In this document: positions 29,889 through 40,590 of the stretch, piece after piece
How the letters are laid out: each line of letters begins with the position of its first letter
How positions within the stretch are numbered: position 1 is the first letter of the stretch
Assembly: GCF_012927165.1 (NCBI RefSeq)
Contig: NZ_JABBGA010000002.1
Coordinates: 186,001 to 250,000, forward strand
Reading direction: 5' to 3'
Length of the DNA stretch: 64,000 bases
From: Zoogloea dura
GTDB lineage: Bacteria; Pseudomonadota; Gammaproteobacteria; Burkholderiales; Rhodocyclaceae
The notes under the pieces: generated by a model
What the model was told of the DNA's origin: nothing
The model's input: the letters and a program-made list of their open reading frames with translations, nothing else
The model's database searches: none
Position numbers and translations under genes: made by a program

Positions 29889-32126
29889 ATGGTTACAGGG
29901 AAATCGAAGATCATCTACACGCTGACTGACGAGGCGCCGCTTCTGGCCACGTGTGCATTCCTTCCCATCATCCGCACCTTCACCGCCCCCGCCGGCATCG
30001 AGATCGAGAAAGCCGACATCTCGGTGTCCGCCCGCGTGCTGGCCGAGTTTCCCGAATACCTGAGCGACGATCAGAGAGTACCGAACACCCTTGCCGAACT
30101 GGGCAAGAAGACCCTCGAAGCCGACGCCAACATCATCAAGCTGCCGAACATCAGCGCCTCGGTGGGCCAGCTGAAGGTCTGCATCAAGGAACTGCAGGCC
30201 AAGGGTTACGCCGTTCCCGACCTGCCGGAAGCCCCCTCGACCGATGAAGAGAAGTCCATCGCCGCCCGCTACGGCAAGTGTCTGGGCTCCGCGGTCAACC
30301 CGGTCCTGCGCGAAGGCAACTCCGACCGCCGCGCGCCGCTCGCCGTCAAGAACTACGCCCGCAAGAACCCCCACTCCATGGGTGAATGGAAGCCCTGGTC
30401 GCGGACCCACGTGTCCCACATGCACCATGGCGACTTCTACCACGGCGAAAAGTCCCTGACCCTGGACAAGGCCCGCAACGTGCGCATGGAGCTGATCGCC
30501 AAGGGCGGCAAGATCACCGTGCTGAAGCCGAAGGTCGCGCTGAAGGAAGGCGAGATCATCGACTCCATGTTCATGAGCAAGAAGGCCCTGTGCGACTTCT
30601 ACGAGAAGGAACTGGAAGACTGCCGCGAGTCCGGCATCCTCTTTTCCCTGCACGTGAAGGCCACCATGATGAAGGTGTCCCACCCCATCGTGTTCGGCCA
30701 CTGCGTCAAGATCTTCTACAAGGAAGCCTTCGAGAAGCACGAGGCGCTGTTCGCCGAGCTGGGCATCAACGTCAATAACGGCATGGTCGACCTCTACGAG
30801 AAGATCAAGACCCTGCCGGAGTCCAAGCGTGACGAGATCATCCGCGACCTGCACGCCTGCCAGGAACACCGTCCGAAGCTGGCCATGGTCGACTCGGCCA
30901 AGGGCATCACCAACTTCCATTCGCCCAACGACGTCATCGTCGACGCCTCCATGCCGGCCATGATCCGCCAGGGCGGCAAGATGTGGGGTGCCGACGGCAA
31001 GCAGTACGACAGCAAGTGTGTCATGCCGGAATCGACCTTTGCCCGCATCTACCAGGAGATGATCAACTTCTGCAAGACCAACGGCAACTTCGACCCGAAG
31101 ACCATGGGCACCGTGCCGAACGTCGGCCTGATGGCCCAGAAGGCCGAGGAATACGGCTCCCACGACAAGACCTTCGAGATCCCCGAAGACGGCATCGCCA
31201 ACATCGTCGACATCGACTCCGGCGAAGTGCTGCTGACCCAGAACGTGGAAGCCGGCGACATCTGGCGCATGTGCCAGGTCAAGGACGCGCCGATCCGTGA
31301 CTGGGTCAAGCTGGCCGTCACCCGGGCCCGCAACTCCAACACCCCGGCGGTCTTCTGGCTGGACTCCTACCGCCCCCACGAAGCCGAGCTGATCAAGAAG
31401 GTGGAAACCTACCTGAAGGATCACGACACCAGCGGCCTCGAGATCTACATCATGTCCCAGGTCCGCGCCATGCGCTTCACCCTGGAGCGCGTGATCCGCG
31501 GCCTCGACACCATCTCGGTGACCGGCAACATCCTGCGCGACTACCTGACCGACCTGTTCCCGATCATGGAACTCGGCACCTCCGCCAAGATGCTGTCCAT
31601 CGTCCCCCTGATGGCGGGCGGCGGCATGTACGAAACCGGCGCCGGCGGCTCCGCACCCAAGCACGTGCAGCAGCTCACCGAAGAAAACCACCTGCGCTGG
31701 GACTCCCTTGGCGAATTCCTGGCCCTGGCCGTATCGCTGGAAGACCTGGGCATCAAGACCGGCAACACCCGTGCCGTACTGCTGGCCAAGACCCTCGACG
31801 CAGCCACCGGCAAGCTGCTGGACAACCGCAAGTCGCCGTCCCCCAAGACCGGCGAGCTCGACAACCGCGGTTCCCAGTTCTACCTGGCCATGTACTGGGC
31901 CCAGGAACTGGCCAACCAGACCGAGGATGCCGAACTGGCCGCCCGGTTCTCGAAGCTGGCCAAGAGCCTGACCGAGAGCGAAGCCCAGATCGTTGCCGAG
32001 CTGAAGACCGTACAGGGCAAGGCCGTGGATATCGGTGGCTACTACAAGGCCGACTCCGAGAAGTGCAAGGCCGTGATGCGTCCGAGCCCCACGCTCAACG
32101 CAGCGCTGCGCGCCGCCCAGGCCTGA
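29889..32126 (+). CDS. Monomeric NADP-dependent isocitrate dehydrogenase
   Basis: Oxidatively decarboxylates isocitrate to 2-oxoglutarate, making NADPH. The 745-residue protein matches the monomeric IDH family from end to end ([26 protein letters not shown] at the start; [42 protein letters not shown] near the end). This family is unrelated in sequence length and domain order to the dimeric enzyme encoded convergently next door. It has no AceK-type phosphorylation loop. The ATG at 29889 has a GAGGGA ribosome-binding site; longer starts upstream do not match the family. Confidence 0.96.
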   Translation: MVTGKSKIIYTLTDEAPLLATCAFLPIIRTFTAPAGIEIEKADISVSARVLAEFPEYLSDDQRVPNTLAELGKKTLEADANIIKLPNISASVGQLKVCIKELQAKGYAVPDLPEAPSTDEEKSIAARYGKCLGSAVNPVLREGNSDRRAPLAVKNYARKNPHSMGEWKPWSRTHVSHMHHGDFYHGEKSLTLDKARNVRMELIAKGGKITVLKPKVALKEGEIIDSMFMSKKALCDFYEKELEDCRESGILFSLHVKATMMKVSHPIVFGHCVKIFYKEAFEKHEALFAELGINVNNGMVDLYEKIKTLPESKRDEIIRDLHACQEHRPKLAMVDSAKGITNFHSPNDVIVDASMPAMIRQGGKMWGADGKQYDSKCVMPESTFARIYQEMINFCKTNGNFDPKTMGTVPNVGLMAQKAEEYGSHDKTFEIPEDGIANIVDIDSGEVLLTQNVEAGDIWRMCQVKDAPIRDWVKLAVTRARNSNTPAVFWLDSYRPHEAELIKKVETYLKDHDTSGLEIYIMSQVRAMRFTLERVIRGLDTISVTGNILRDYLTDLFPIMELGTSAKMLSIVPLMAGGGMYETGAGGSAPKHVQQLTEENHLRWDSLGEFLALAVSLEDLGIKTGNTRAVLLAKTLDAATGKLLDNRKSPSPKTGELDNRGSQFYLAMYWAQELANQTEDAELAARFSKLAKSLTESEAQIVAELKTVQGKAVDIGGYYKADSEKCKAVMRPSPTLNAALRAAQA

Positions 32127-32163
32127 TGAGGCGGGTGGCCCCCACCAGCGGGGACCATGCCTG

Positions 32164-32195
32164 AAAGGGGGCCACCGGAAACGGTGGCCCTTTTT
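32164..32195. terminator. Bidirectional terminator between the two isocitrate dehydrogenase genes
   Basis: A 9-base GC stem (32169-32177 with 32182-32190) has a GAAA tetraloop. It is flanked by AAA on the left and five T residues (32191-32195) on the right, so it can stop transcripts from both sides. Its right edge touches the stop codon of the dimeric icd gene. Confidence 0.88.
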
Positions 32196-33438
32196 ACATC
32201 CGCTCGATCATCGCGTCGCCAAAGGCCGAACAGGACACCTCCGTGGCACCCTCCATCAGGCGGGCAAAGTCATAGGTCACGATCTTGTCGCCGATGGCCG
32301 CCTCCATCGCCTTGATGACCAGATCGGCCGCCTCGCCCCAACCCAGGTGGCGCAACATCATCTCGGCCGACAGGATGAGCGACCCCGGATTCACCTTGTC
32401 GAGCCCGGCATACTTCGGGGCCGTACCGTGGGTGGCCTCGAAACAGGCGTACTGGTCCGAGATGTTAGCCCCCGGCGCAATCCCGATCCCACCCACCTGG
32501 GCGGCCAGGGCGTCGGAGATGTAGTCGCCATTGAGGTTGCAGGTGGCGATCACGTCATACTCCGCCGGCCGCAGCAGGATCTGCTGCAGGAAAGCGTCGG
32601 CAATGGCGTCCTTGACGATGATCTCGCGACCGGTATTCGGGTTCTTGAACCTGCACCACGGCCCGCCATCGATCGGCTGGGCACCGAACTCCTCCTGGGC
32701 CACCTTGTAGCCGGTGTCACGGAACAGGCCCTCGGTGAACTTCATGATGTTGCCCTTGTGCACGATGGTCACCGACTTGCGATCATTGTCGATTGCATAC
32801 TTGATGGCCGCACGTACCAGGCGGGTGGAGCCCTCGATGGATACCGGCTTGATGCCGATGCCGGAGGTCTCCGGGAAGCGGATCTTCCTGACCCCCATCT
32901 CCTCGGTCAGGAACTTGATGACCTTCTTCGCACTGTCGGACTGGGCCGCCCATTCCACCCCCGCGTAGATGTCCTCGGTGTTCTCGCGGAAGATCACCAT
33001 ATTGACCAGCTCGGGCTGTTTCAGCGGTGAGGGCACGCCCTGGAAGTACTGCACCGGGCGCACGCACTGATAGAGATCCAGTTCCTGGCGCAGGGCCACG
33101 TTGAGGGAGCGGATACCACCGCCCACCGGAGTGGTCATCGGCCCCTTGATGGAGACTGAGAACTCCTTCAGCGCATCAAAGGTCTCCCTCGGGAACCACT
33201 CGTCCGGGCCATACAGCTGGGTGGATTTCTCACCCGCATAGACCTCCATCCAGTAGATCTGCTTCTTGCCGCCATAAGCCTTGTTCACGGCGGCGTCGAT
33301 GACCTTGATCATCACCGGGGTGATGTCCACACCGATGCCATCGCCCTCAATGAAGGGGATGATCGGATTATCGGGAATTGCCTGGCCCGGAACGATTTTT
33401 TGACCGCCAGCCGGCACCTTGATCAGAGAAGTAGTCAT
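32194..33438 (-). CDS. icd: Dimeric NADP-dependent isocitrate dehydrogenase
   Basis: The classical TCA-cycle enzyme (414 residues; E. coli 416). The substrate site [23 protein letters not shown] is intact. Ser111 aligns with E. coli Ser113, the residue phosphorylated by Ace[15 protein letters not shown] and the NADP-binding [11 protein letters not shown] region are present. The ATG at 33438 gives the family N-terminus; a longer ORF upstream adds 48 unrelated residues. It is divergent from aceK, whose product would switch it off during growth on acetate, and convergent with the monomeric IDH gene. Confidence 0.97.
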   Translation of the reverse strand: MTTSLIKVPAGGQKIVPGQAIPDNPIIPFIEGDGIGVDITPVMIKVIDAAVNKAYGGKKQIYWMEVYAGEKSTQLYGPDEWFPRETFDALKEFSVSIKGPMTTPVGGGIRSLNVALRQELDLYQCVRPVQYFQGVPSPLKQPELVNMVIFRENTEDIYAGVEWAAQSDSAKKVIKFLTEEMGVRKIRFPETSGIGIKPVSIEGSTRLVRAAIKYAIDNDRKSVTIVHKGNIMKFTEGLFRDTGYKVAQEEFGAQPIDGGPWCRFKNPNTGREIIVKDAIADAFLQQILLRPAEYDVIATCNLNGDYISDALAAQVGGIGIAPGANISDQYACFEATHGTAPKYAGLDKVNPGSLILSAEMMLRHLGWGEAADLVIKAMEAAIGDKIVTYDFARLMEGATEVSCSAFGDAMIERM

Positions 33439-33591
33439 TCCAGCTCCCTCACATAGGATTTCGTGTCTTACGGATCGGCCGACGCACGGTACTGAGCCTG
33501 GGGCCGCCCCTCCCGGAGCCACCCGGCGCGCGCGCCACCGATTCACTGCCTGCCCCGCGCTGACGCTGCCCGCACGGAGCAAACTGAGAAG

Positions 33592-33619
33592 ATTATGGAC
33601 GATTTCCGGGCCGGGTCAA
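33592..33619 (-). promoter_or_regulatory. Probable icd promoter
   Basis: On the minus strand: -35 TTGACC (33619-33614), a 16-base spacer and -10 CATAAT (33597-33592), leaving a leader of about 145 bases. The icd/aceK gap (33439-33799, 361 bases) also has a TAGAAT at 33700-33705 that could be the aceK -10. I see no gene or terminator in the gap. Confidence 0.5.
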
Positions 33620-33799
33620 TGCTGCACCGCCCACCGCCGACACGCCGGAAAGCCACGCCTGCCGGGCTTTTCGGCGCAGGGCGGAGGCGCCGCGGGTGCT
33701 AGAATTTTGAGTACCTACAAGGCCCCGGGCCAGCTTCCGGCAAGCCTTCAGAGCACTGCCAGAACAACGAAAGTCGCAGCGCGCGACGCGGGGGAGATG

Positions 33800-35563
33800 A
33801 TGGACGTCACCAGCAACGAGAACCCGGTTGCCCTGGCCATCGCCCAGGCCATGATCGAGGGCTTCAACAAGCACTACCGCATCTTCCGGGAGACCTCCCG
33901 GCACGCCAAGCAGAGCTACGAGGCGGCGGAATGGCAGGAGCAGCTCGCCGCCGTGAGGGATCGCGTGCAGTTCTACGACGACCGGGTCAACGAGGCCGTC
34001 CTGCGCCTGCACGAGGAATTCAACGCAGAGTCCATCGACGACGCCACCTGGCAGGCCGTCAAGCTGCACTTCATCGGCCTCCTCATCAACCACAAGCAAC
34101 CGGAGCTGGCCGAGACCTTCTTCAACTCGGTGACCACCAAGATCCTGCACCGGGAGTACTTCAACAACGATTACATCTTTGCCCGGCCGGCCATTTCCAC
34201 CGACTACATCGAGTCCTTTCCACCCACCTACTCCAGCTACTACCCCCAGGACGATGGGCTGCGCGCCACCATCGCCCGGCTCATCGAGGACTTCGACTGG
34301 CAACGCCCCTTCGAGAACCTCGAGCGGGACGTGGACTATGTGATGCGGACCGTCGAAAAGCACCTGGAGAGCTGGCCGAAGATGGAGGTGAACTGCCAGA
34401 TCCAGGTCCTGTATTCAGCCTTCTACCGCAACAAGACCGCCTACATCATCGGCAAGGCGATCAATGGCTACCAGGAGTATCCCTTCGTGATCCCGGTGCG
34501 CCACGGCACCTCCGGCATGCTCTACCTCGACACCATCCTGCTCGACACCTGGCGCATCTCCCTGCTCTTCTCCCTGTCCCGCGCCTACTTCCTGGTGGAC
34601 ATGGAAGTACCCTCGGGCTACGTGCAGTTCCTGCGCAGCATCATGCCCAACAAGCCGCGCTCCGAGCTCTACACCATGCTCGGGCTGGGCAAGCAGGGCA
34701 AGACGATCTTCTTCCGCGACCTGATCGCCCACCTGCGCCACTCCAACGACCAGTTCATCGAGGCACCGGGCATCCGCGGCCTGGTCATGCTGGTGTTCAC
34801 GCTGCCGTCCTATCCCTACGTGTTCAAGATCATCAAGGACGTCTTCGGCAGCTCCAAGAACATGGACAGGGCCACCGTCAAGCGCAAGTACCTGCTGGTA
34901 CGGCAGGTCGACCGGGTCGGGCGGATGGCCGACACCCTCGAGTTCTCCAATGTAGCCCTGCCCCGCAGCCGCTTCCACCCGGACCTGATCCTGCAACTCA
35001 AGGAGCTCGCGCCCTCGGTTCTCGAGGAGGATGGCGACGCCCTGGTGATCAAGCACCTCTACATCGAAAGGCGCATGACTCCGCTCAACCTCTATCTGGC
35101 CAAGGCCAGTGACGAGCAGATCGACGAGGTCGTGCGCGAATACGGCCAGGCCATCAGCGAGCTGGCCATCGCCAACATCTTTCCGGGCGACATGCTGTGG
35201 AAGAACTTCGGCGTGACCCGCTACGGCAGGGTCGTGTTCTACGACTACGACGAGATCGAGTACATGACCGACTGTAACTTCCGCAAGATCCCGCCGGCCC
35301 CCAACGAAGAGATGGAGATGTCCGGCGAGCCCTGGTATTCGGCTGCGCCGCTGGACATCTTCCCGGAAGAATTCGCCACCTTCCTGCTCGGCCAGCCCAA
35401 GATCCGCAAAGCCTTTCTCAAGCACCACCGCAACCTGCTCGACCCCCGGTTCTGGCAGGACGCCCAGGACAAGATCCGCCAGGGACACGTGGAGGACTTC
35501 TACCCCTACCCCCAGGAAATGCGCTTCCGCCACACCTTTGCCGAAGCCCCCGGCTCCGGCTGA
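33800..35563 (+). CDS. aceK: Isocitrate dehydrogenase kinase/phosphatase
   Basis: A bifunctional cytoplasmic enzyme that inactivates the dimeric IDH by phosphorylating its active-site serine and reverses this, directing isocitrate into the glyoxylate shunt. The 587-residue length fits the family (E. coli 578). Recognisable stretches include RHGTSGMLYLDTILLD, the ATP-site region PSYPYVFKIIKDVFG, and the kinase-like FPGDMLWKNFGVTRYGRVVFYDYDEIEYM. The ATG at 33800 is preferred because GGGGGA lies four bases upstream; an adjacent ATG at 33797 would leave no spacing. In E. coli aceK follows aceBA, whereas here it faces away from icd and aceA is 12 kb distant. Confidence 0.95.
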   Translation: MDVTSNENPVALAIAQAMIEGFNKHYRIFRETSRHAKQSYEAAEWQEQLAAVRDRVQFYDDRVNEAVLRLHEEFNAESIDDATWQAVKLHFIGLLINHKQPELAETFFNSVTTKILHREYFNNDYIFARPAISTDYIESFPPTYSSYYPQDDGLRATIARLIEDFDWQRPFENLERDVDYVMRTVEKHLESWPKMEVNCQIQVLYSAFYRNKTAYIIGKAINGYQEYPFVIPVRHGTSGMLYLDTILLDTWRISLLFSLSRAYFLVDMEVPSGYVQFLRSIMPNKPRSELYTMLGLGKQGKTIFFRDLIAHLRHSNDQFIEAPGIRGLVMLVFTLPSYPYVFKIIKDVFGSSKNMDRATVKRKYLLVRQVDRVGRMADTLEFSNVALPRSRFHPDLILQLKELAPSVLEEDGDALVIKHLYIERRMTPLNLYLAKASDEQIDEVVREYGQAISELAIANIFPGDMLWKNFGVTRYGRVVFYDYDEIEYMTDCNFRKIPPAPNEEMEMSGEPWYSAAPLDIFPEEFATFLLGQPKIRKAFLKHHRNLLDPRFWQDAQDKIRQGHVEDFYPYPQEMRFRHTFAEAPGSG

Positions 35564-35607
35564 GACCCGGCTTCGTAACACCCGGATTGCACGCACATTA
35601 CATGCAG

Positions 35608-35634
35608 AGAACCGCCGGCCCGCCCGGCGGTTCT
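35608..35634 (+). terminator. Terminator-like hairpin after aceK
   Basis: An 11-base perfect stem (35608-35618 with 35624-35634) has a CCCGC loop, 44 bases past the aceK stop. The tail is only weakly T-rich (TTC TTC ATT), so termination efficiency is uncertain. Confidence 0.6.
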
Positions 35635-35756
35635 TCATTGCGATGCAGGTAAACCCGAGTGCCGTAAACCCCAGTGTCGAAGCAAGCCGTTTGGCATCAA
35701 CATGGCCGTGAAGCCCCTCTTCCGGGCGCTTCCACAATCAATAAAGGAGGAGACAC

Positions 35757-38432
35757 ATGAACAACCGCGTCAGACGGAATTCACTTGCCCTGGCCATCAG
35801 CAGCGCCCTGCTGGTAGCCGCTTGCGGAGGTGGTGGTGGCGGCGGCAGCGCCCAGCTTTCGGGCATTGCCGCCGAAGGCCAGGCCATCGCCAACGTGACG
35901 GTCACCGTCAAGGACCGGCTGGGCCAGACCCGCACGGCCCAGACCGATGCCAGCGGCAACTACACCATGAATGTCTCCGGCCTAAGCTACCCGCTCATGT
36001 TCCAGATCACCGGCAGCAAGGGCACCTGGCACGCCCTCGCCACCGAAGCCGACAGCAACCAGCGGATCAACATCAACAACGCCACCAACAGCATTGCCAT
36101 GCTGGCCCTGGGACTGGCCAATGACAACGCGCTCAAGGGTGCCTTCGCCTCAGGCAACTTCACCCAGGTCACCGCGGCGGCCATTGCCGAGGCAGACAGC
36201 AAACTGCTCGACGCCTACCAGGCCGAACTCGGAAAGCGGCCCGCCAGCCTGCGCAATGCCGTGTTCGTCCCGGCCACGGCGGTATCCGAGGGTGACGAAA
36301 CCGACCGCCTGCTCGGCATGATCGACCTCCAGCCATCCGGCGGCGGCTTCGGCACCTACAACCGCCTTCCTGACCGCATCCAGGCCGACTCACTCAGCAC
36401 CCGGACCTACGATGGCAGCAGTGACGACCTGCTCACTGCCGGTCTCGGCAAGACCGGCCTCGGCGCAGCAGCGGCCCCGGCCTACGCCAACCCGGCCTCA
36501 CCCACCGCGGCCGAACTGCGCCGCAACGCCATCTACAACAACTATCGCGCCCTGGTCGACGCCAACAAGGCCACTGGCGGCTATGGCAGCCTGTACGGCC
36601 CCAACATCGACGTAAACGGTGGCGACACCCTGGGCGAAGGCAGGATCGCCGGTACCGAGACCATCGCCTTCTCCGGCGACGACAGCGGCAAGCGCCTGGT
36701 GACCCTGATGGTCCAGGTGCCGAACAGCTTCGACCCGACCAAGCCCTGCATTGTCACCGCCACCTCCTCGGGCTCCCGCGGCGTCTACGGCGCCATCGGC
36801 ACCGCCGGTGAATGGGGGCTGAAGCACGGCTGCGCCGTCGCCTACTCCGACAAGGGCAGTGGCAACGGCATGCACGACCTGGCCCGCGACACCGTGAACC
36901 TGATCGATGGCACGGTCAGCACCGCCAGCGCCGCGGGCAAGCGCGCCCACTTCGCCGCCGACCTGAGTAAGAACCAGCTCGACGCCTTCAACCTGGCCTT
37001 CCCCAACCGGATCGCCTACAAGCACGCCCACTCCCAGCAAAATCCGGAGAAGGACTGGGGTCACACCACCCTGGACGCCGTCACCTTTGCCTTCTACGTG
37101 CTCAACGAGAAATATGGCACCGCCAACGGCGCCGGCAAGAAATCGCGCACGCTGCGACCGTCCAACACCCTGGTGATCGCCTCCTCGGCCTCCAACGGTG
37201 CCGGCGCAGCCCTGCTCGCCGCCGAACAGGACCACTGGGGACTCATCGATGGCGTGGCCGTCAGCGAACCGCAGATCCAGCCTAAAGACGTCAGTGGCCT
37301 GTCAATCAAGCAGGGCAATGCAAGCGTCCCGACCATAGGCAAACCGCTCATCGACTACTTCACCTACGCCAACCTGTACCAGCCCTGCGCAGCCCTCGCC
37401 ACCGCGGCCACCGGCTCTCCGGGGGCCGGCCTGATCGCCTTCTACGCCAGCAACCGCTGCACGGCACTGAAGGCCAAGGGCCTGCTCAGTGGCGCCACTC
37501 TGCAGGCCCAGGCCGATGAGGCCCTGCAGAAGCTGCACAACTATGGCTGGGCGGCAGAGCACGATCTCTACCACGCCTCCCACCACGCGCTGGCGACTCC
37601 TTCCATCGTGGTCACCTACCTGAACACGCTGGGACGCTTCAGTGTCACAGACAACGTCTGCGGCTTCAGCTTCGCTTCCACGGTGGGCGCCGCCGGAGCA
37701 AGCCTCGGCAACGTCACTGCCATCAGTGCGGCCGTGCAGGCGGGGATCTTCGCCAACGGCAACGGCGTGCCACCGACGGCGGGGATCAACCTGGTGTACA
37801 ACGACGCCACTGGCGGCGCCAAACGGGATGTCCTGGCCGTATCACCGTCCACCGGGCTGGCCGATGCGGCCCTCGATGGCGCCCTGTGTGCCCGCGCCCT
37901 GGTCACCGGCACGGATCCGGTCAGCGGCTCAGCGCTGACCGGCACGCTGCTGGCCCAGTCCGAAAGGGTCAAGAAAGGCATCGCGGAAGTTCAGGCGACG
38001 GGGTCTCTGGGCGGCAAACCTGCCGTGATCGTGGCTGGACGTTCCGACACCCTGATCCCGGTCAACCAGGCATCCCGCGCCTACTTTGGCGCCAGCCGCA
38101 AGGCCGACGGCAACAACAGCAAGCTGCGCTACTACGAGGTGACCAACGCCCAGCACTTTGACGCCTTCATCGACAACGCCGCCCTGCCCGGCTACGACAG
38201 CAACCTGATCCCGCTGCACGTGTACTTCAACCAGGCCATGGACCTGATGTATGCCCACCTGAGGAACGGCACGGCCCTGCCCGACTCCCAGGTCATCCAC
38301 ACCACCCCGCGGGGCGGCACGGCGGGATCGGCGCCGGCCATCAGCGCAGCCAACCTCCCGGCCATTGCGGGCAGCCCAACCGCCGACAAGCTGATCAGTT
38401 ACAGCAACGGTACGGTCAGCATCCCCGACTGA
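35757..38432 (+). CDS. Lipoprotein D-(-)-3-hydroxybutyrate oligomer hydrolase
   Basis: Hydrolyses soluble 3-hydroxybutyrate oligomers to monomer. The 891-residue protein has a lipoprotein signal (lipobox VAAC, Cys23) followed by seven glycines as a tether. Then comes a carboxypeptidase-regulatory-like beta domain (about 32-105; GQAIANVTVTVKDRLGQT...DASGNYTM). The oligomer-hydrolase domain fills the rest, with the presumed nucleophile Ser479 in SASNGAGAALLAAEQD. The start has an AAGGAGGAG ribosome-binding site. The protein should sit on the cell envelope. Monomer released would enter as acetyl-CoA, fitting the nearby glyoxylate-shunt control genes. The N-terminal beta domain is unusual for this family as I know it. 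Confidence 0.87.
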   Translation: MNNRVRRNSLALAISSALLVAACGGGGGGGSAQLSGIAAEGQAIANVTVTVKDRLGQTRTAQTDASGNYTMNVSGLSYPLMFQITGSKGTWHALATEADSNQRININNATNSIAMLALGLANDNALKGAFASGNFTQVTAAAIAEADSKLLDAYQAELGKRPASLRNAVFVPATAVSEGDETDRLLGMIDLQPSGGGFGTYNRLPDRIQADSLSTRTYDGSSDDLLTAGLGKTGLGAAAAPAYANPASPTAAELRRNAIYNNYRALVDANKATGGYGSLYGPNIDVNGGDTLGEGRIAGTETIAFSGDDSGKRLVTLMVQVPNSFDPTKPCIVTATSSGSRGVYGAIGTAGEWGLKHGCAVAYSDKGSGNGMHDLARDTVNLIDGTVSTASAAGKRAHFAADLSKNQLDAFNLAFPNRIAYKHAHSQQNPEKDWGHTTLDAVTFAFYVLNEKYGTANGAGKKSRTLRPSNTLVIASSASNGAGAALLAAEQDHWGLIDGVAVSEPQIQPKDVSGLSIKQGNASVPTIGKPLIDYFTYANLYQPCAALATAATGSPGAGLIAFYASNRCTALKAKGLLSGATLQAQADEALQKLHNYGWAAEHDLYHASHHALATPSIVVTYLNTLGRFSVTDNVCGFSFASTVGAAGASLGNVTAISAAVQAGIFANGNGVPPTAGINLVYNDATGGAKRDVLAVSPSTGLADAALDGALCARALVTGTDPVSGSALTGTLLAQSERVKKGIAEVQATGSLGGKPAVIVAGRSDTLIPVNQASRAYFGASRKADGNNSKLRYYEVTNAQHFDAFIDNAALPGYDSNLIPLHVYFNQAMDLMYAHLRNGTALPDSQVIHTTPRGGTAGSAPAISAANLPAIAGSPTADKLISYSNGTVSIPD

Positions 38433-38446
38433 AGCCGGGAAACACC

Positions 38447-38875
38447 TCAACGCCAGCCGGACTCCTGGATCCAGGGGCCCGGCCCGGCCGCAAGGGCATC
38501 ACGGACATAGGGCACGATGGTGTCCGGCAGAGCACTGCGGGAAAACCACTGCAGCGCATCGCACTTGTCGGGCTCGGCAATCCGGGGTTCCCCCTGCCAG
38601 CATCGCGCCGCCAGGAAAAAATCGATCCGGTTGGTGTCGGAACGGCGATGCACCACACCGACGACCGCCAAATCAGCCTCGGCCAGCACGACGCCCACTT
38701 CCTCGGCCATCTCGCGGATGGCGGTGGCGCGCAGCGACTCACCCTCCTCCACATGCCCGCCGGGCAGGCTGTAGAGACCATCGAAAAAGCCGGTGCCAGC
38801 GCGGCGCATCAGCAGCACCTTCCCGTCCCGCTCGAGCAGGACATGCACGCCGGCAGGGATACCCGCATGACGCAT
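38447..38875 (-). CDS. NUDIX hydrolase
   Basis: A 142-residue NUDIX pyrophosphatase with a complete box G-x5-E-x7-REMAEEVG in GGHVEEGESLRATAIREMAEEVG (about residues 38-60). Substrates of such short members are usually nucleotides or nucleotide sugars; none can be assigned. Its ATG overlaps the dut stop codon by one base (TGATG), so it is translationally coupled to dut. A nucleotide-pool cleaning role is plausible. Confidence 0.92.
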   Translation of the reverse strand: MRHAGIPAGVHVLLERDGKVLLMRRAGTGFFDGLYSLPGGHVEEGESLRATAIREMAEEVGVVLAEADLAVVGVVHRRSDTNRIDFFLAARCWQGEPRIAEPDKCDALQWFSRSALPDTIVPYVRDALAAGPGPWIQESGWR

Positions 38876-39324
38876 CAGTGCTTGCCGGTACTGCCGAAGC
38901 CACCGGCACCCCGCTCGCTTTCCGAGAAATCGTCCACCACGTTGAAGGCCACCTGCAGCACCGGCACCACCACCAGCTGGGCAATCCGCTCCATGGGCTG
39001 GATCATGAAATGCTCATGCCCCCGGTTCCACACCGAGACGAAGATCTGCCCTTGGTAGTCCGAATCGATCAGGCCGACCAGGTTGCCCAGCACGATGCCG
39101 TGCTTGTGGCCCAAGCCCGAGCGCGGCAGGATCATCGCCGCCAGCCCGGGATCCGCCAGATGAATGGCCAGGCCAGTCGGTACCAGCGTGGTCTGCCCCG
39201 GCGCCAGATCGATCGGCGCATCCAGGCAGGCGCGCAGGTCCAGGCCCGCGGAACCTCCGGTTGCATAGGCCGGAGGCTGGATCTTGAGGCGTTCATCGAG
39301 GATCTTGATGTCGATTCGGTGCAT
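38875..39324 (-). CDS. dut: dUTP diphosphatase
   Basis: Hydrolyses dUTP to dUMP, keeping uracil out of DNA. The 149-residue trimeric-type dUTPase shows all five motifs: [40 protein letters not shown] and the C-terminal P-loop-like [11 protein letters not shown]. The ATG at 39324 gives [13 protein letters not shown], the family start. Upstream coaBC ends 28 bases away, giving the common coaBC-dut order; the NUDIX gene follows. Confidence 0.98.
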   Translation of the reverse strand: MHRIDIKILDERLKIQPPAYATGGSAGLDLRACLDAPIDLAPGQTTLVPTGLAIHLADPGLAAMILPRSGLGHKHGIVLGNLVGLIDSDYQGQIFVSVWNRGHEHFMIQPMERIAQLVVVPVLQVAFNVVDDFSESERGAGGFGSTGKH

Positions 39325-39352
39325 GTTGATAGGTCCGGGCGAAAGGAATGGA

Positions 39353-40543
39353 TCAGGATTCAGGCAGCAAAGCCGCCAAGTGGGCCACGATGGCGCGCGC
39401 GACTTCGGGCTTGGGCGCCTTCGGCACAGGATGGCGGCCCGCTTCGTCATACAACACGACCTCGTTGTCGTCACCGCCCAGGCCGTCCTGCACCAAGTTG
39501 CCGACAACCATGGGCAGCTTCTTGGCCTTGCGCTTGCCTTCGGCGTACTCGTCGAGATTTCGGCTTTCCGCGGCAAAGCCCACGCAGAAAGGAGGCTTCG
39601 GCAGCCCCGCCACCTCGGCTAGGATGTCCGGATTGGGCGTCAGGGTGATCGCCAGCTCGGCACCGGACTTCTTGATCTTGTGCTCGGCGGCGGCAGCGGG
39701 CCGGTAGTCGGCCACCGCGGCCACCCCGATGAACACATCTGCACCCGGCAGAGCCGCGAATACGACCTCCCTCATCTCGAGGGCGCTGCGCACGCTGACT
39801 CGCTGCGCCCCGTCGGGCACTGGCAGGGCCACCGGACCGCTCACCAGGGTCACGTCCGCCCCGGCCTGCACACAGGCCCGGGCCAGACCATAGGCCATCT
39901 TGCCGGAGCTGGAGTTGGTGATGCCCCGCACCGGGTCGATGGGCTCGAAGGTCGGCCCGGCCGTCATAACAATGCGCCGACCGGCCAGCAGCTTGGGCTG
40001 GAAGAAGGCGATCACCGCCTCGCACAAGGCCTCGGGCTCGAGCATGCGCCCCAGTCCGACCTCACCACAGGCCTGCTCGCCAGCAGCCGGCCCCAGTAGC
40101 GATACGCCATCCGCCGCCAGCTGGAGCGCATTGCGCCGGGTCGCCGGATGCTCCCACATCTGCCGGTTCATGGCGGGCGCCACAAGCAAGGGGCAATCCC
40201 GGGCCAGGCACAGCGTCGTCAACAGGTCATCGGCCAGCCCATGCACCAACTTGGCCATCACATCGGCGGTGGCCGGGGCAATCAGGATCGCATCCGCATC
40301 CCGCGTCAGGTCGATGTGTGCCATGTTGTTGGCCATGCGCGGATCCCACAGGTCCGTCCAGACCGGGTTGCCGGACAGCGCCTGAAAGGTCACCGCCGTC
40401 ACGAAACGGGCTCCCCCTTCCGTCAACACCACGTGTACGTCGGCACCCGCCTTGCCGAGGAGGCGTACGAGTTCGGCCGCCTTGTAGGCTGCCACGCCGC
40501 CAGTCACCCCCAGCACCAGCTTCCTGCCCTTGAGCTCAATCAT
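39353..40543 (-). CDS. coaBC: Phosphopantothenoylcysteine decarboxylase / phosphopantothenate-cysteine ligase
   Basis: A bifunctional coenzyme A biosynthesis enzyme (396 residues). The N-terminal FMN-dependent CoaC domain (about 1-185) has [13 protein letters not shown] with the catalytic His, PAMNRQMW, and the redox Cys in [13 protein letters not shown]. The CoaB domain (about 186-396) begins [31 protein letters not shown]. The start is the ATG at 40543 ([21 protein letters not shown]). It is divergent from radC, with 47 bases between start codons, the widespread coaBC/radC arrangement. Confidence 0.98.
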   Translation of the reverse strand: MIELKGRKLVLGVTGGVAAYKAAELVRLLGKAGADVHVVLTEGGARFVTAVTFQALSGNPVWTDLWDPRMANNMAHIDLTRDADAILIAPATADVMAKLVHGLADDLLTTLCLARDCPLLVAPAMNRQMWEHPATRRNALQLAADGVSLLGPAAGEQACGEVGLGRMLEPEALCEAVIAFFQPKLLAGRRIVMTAGPTFEPIDPVRGITNSSSGKMAYGLARACVQAGADVTLVSGPVALPVPDGAQRVSVRSALEMREVVFAALPGADVFIGVAAVADYRPAAAAEHKIKKSGAELAITLTPNPDILAEVAGLPKPPFCVGFAAESRNLDEYAEGKRKAKKLPMVVGNLVQDGLGGDDNEVVLYDEAGRHPVPKAPKPEVARAIVAHLAALLPES

Positions 40544-40590
40544 GCCAATGGTATTATTCGAAAACTTCAGATGCAGGAATTCTACACGCC

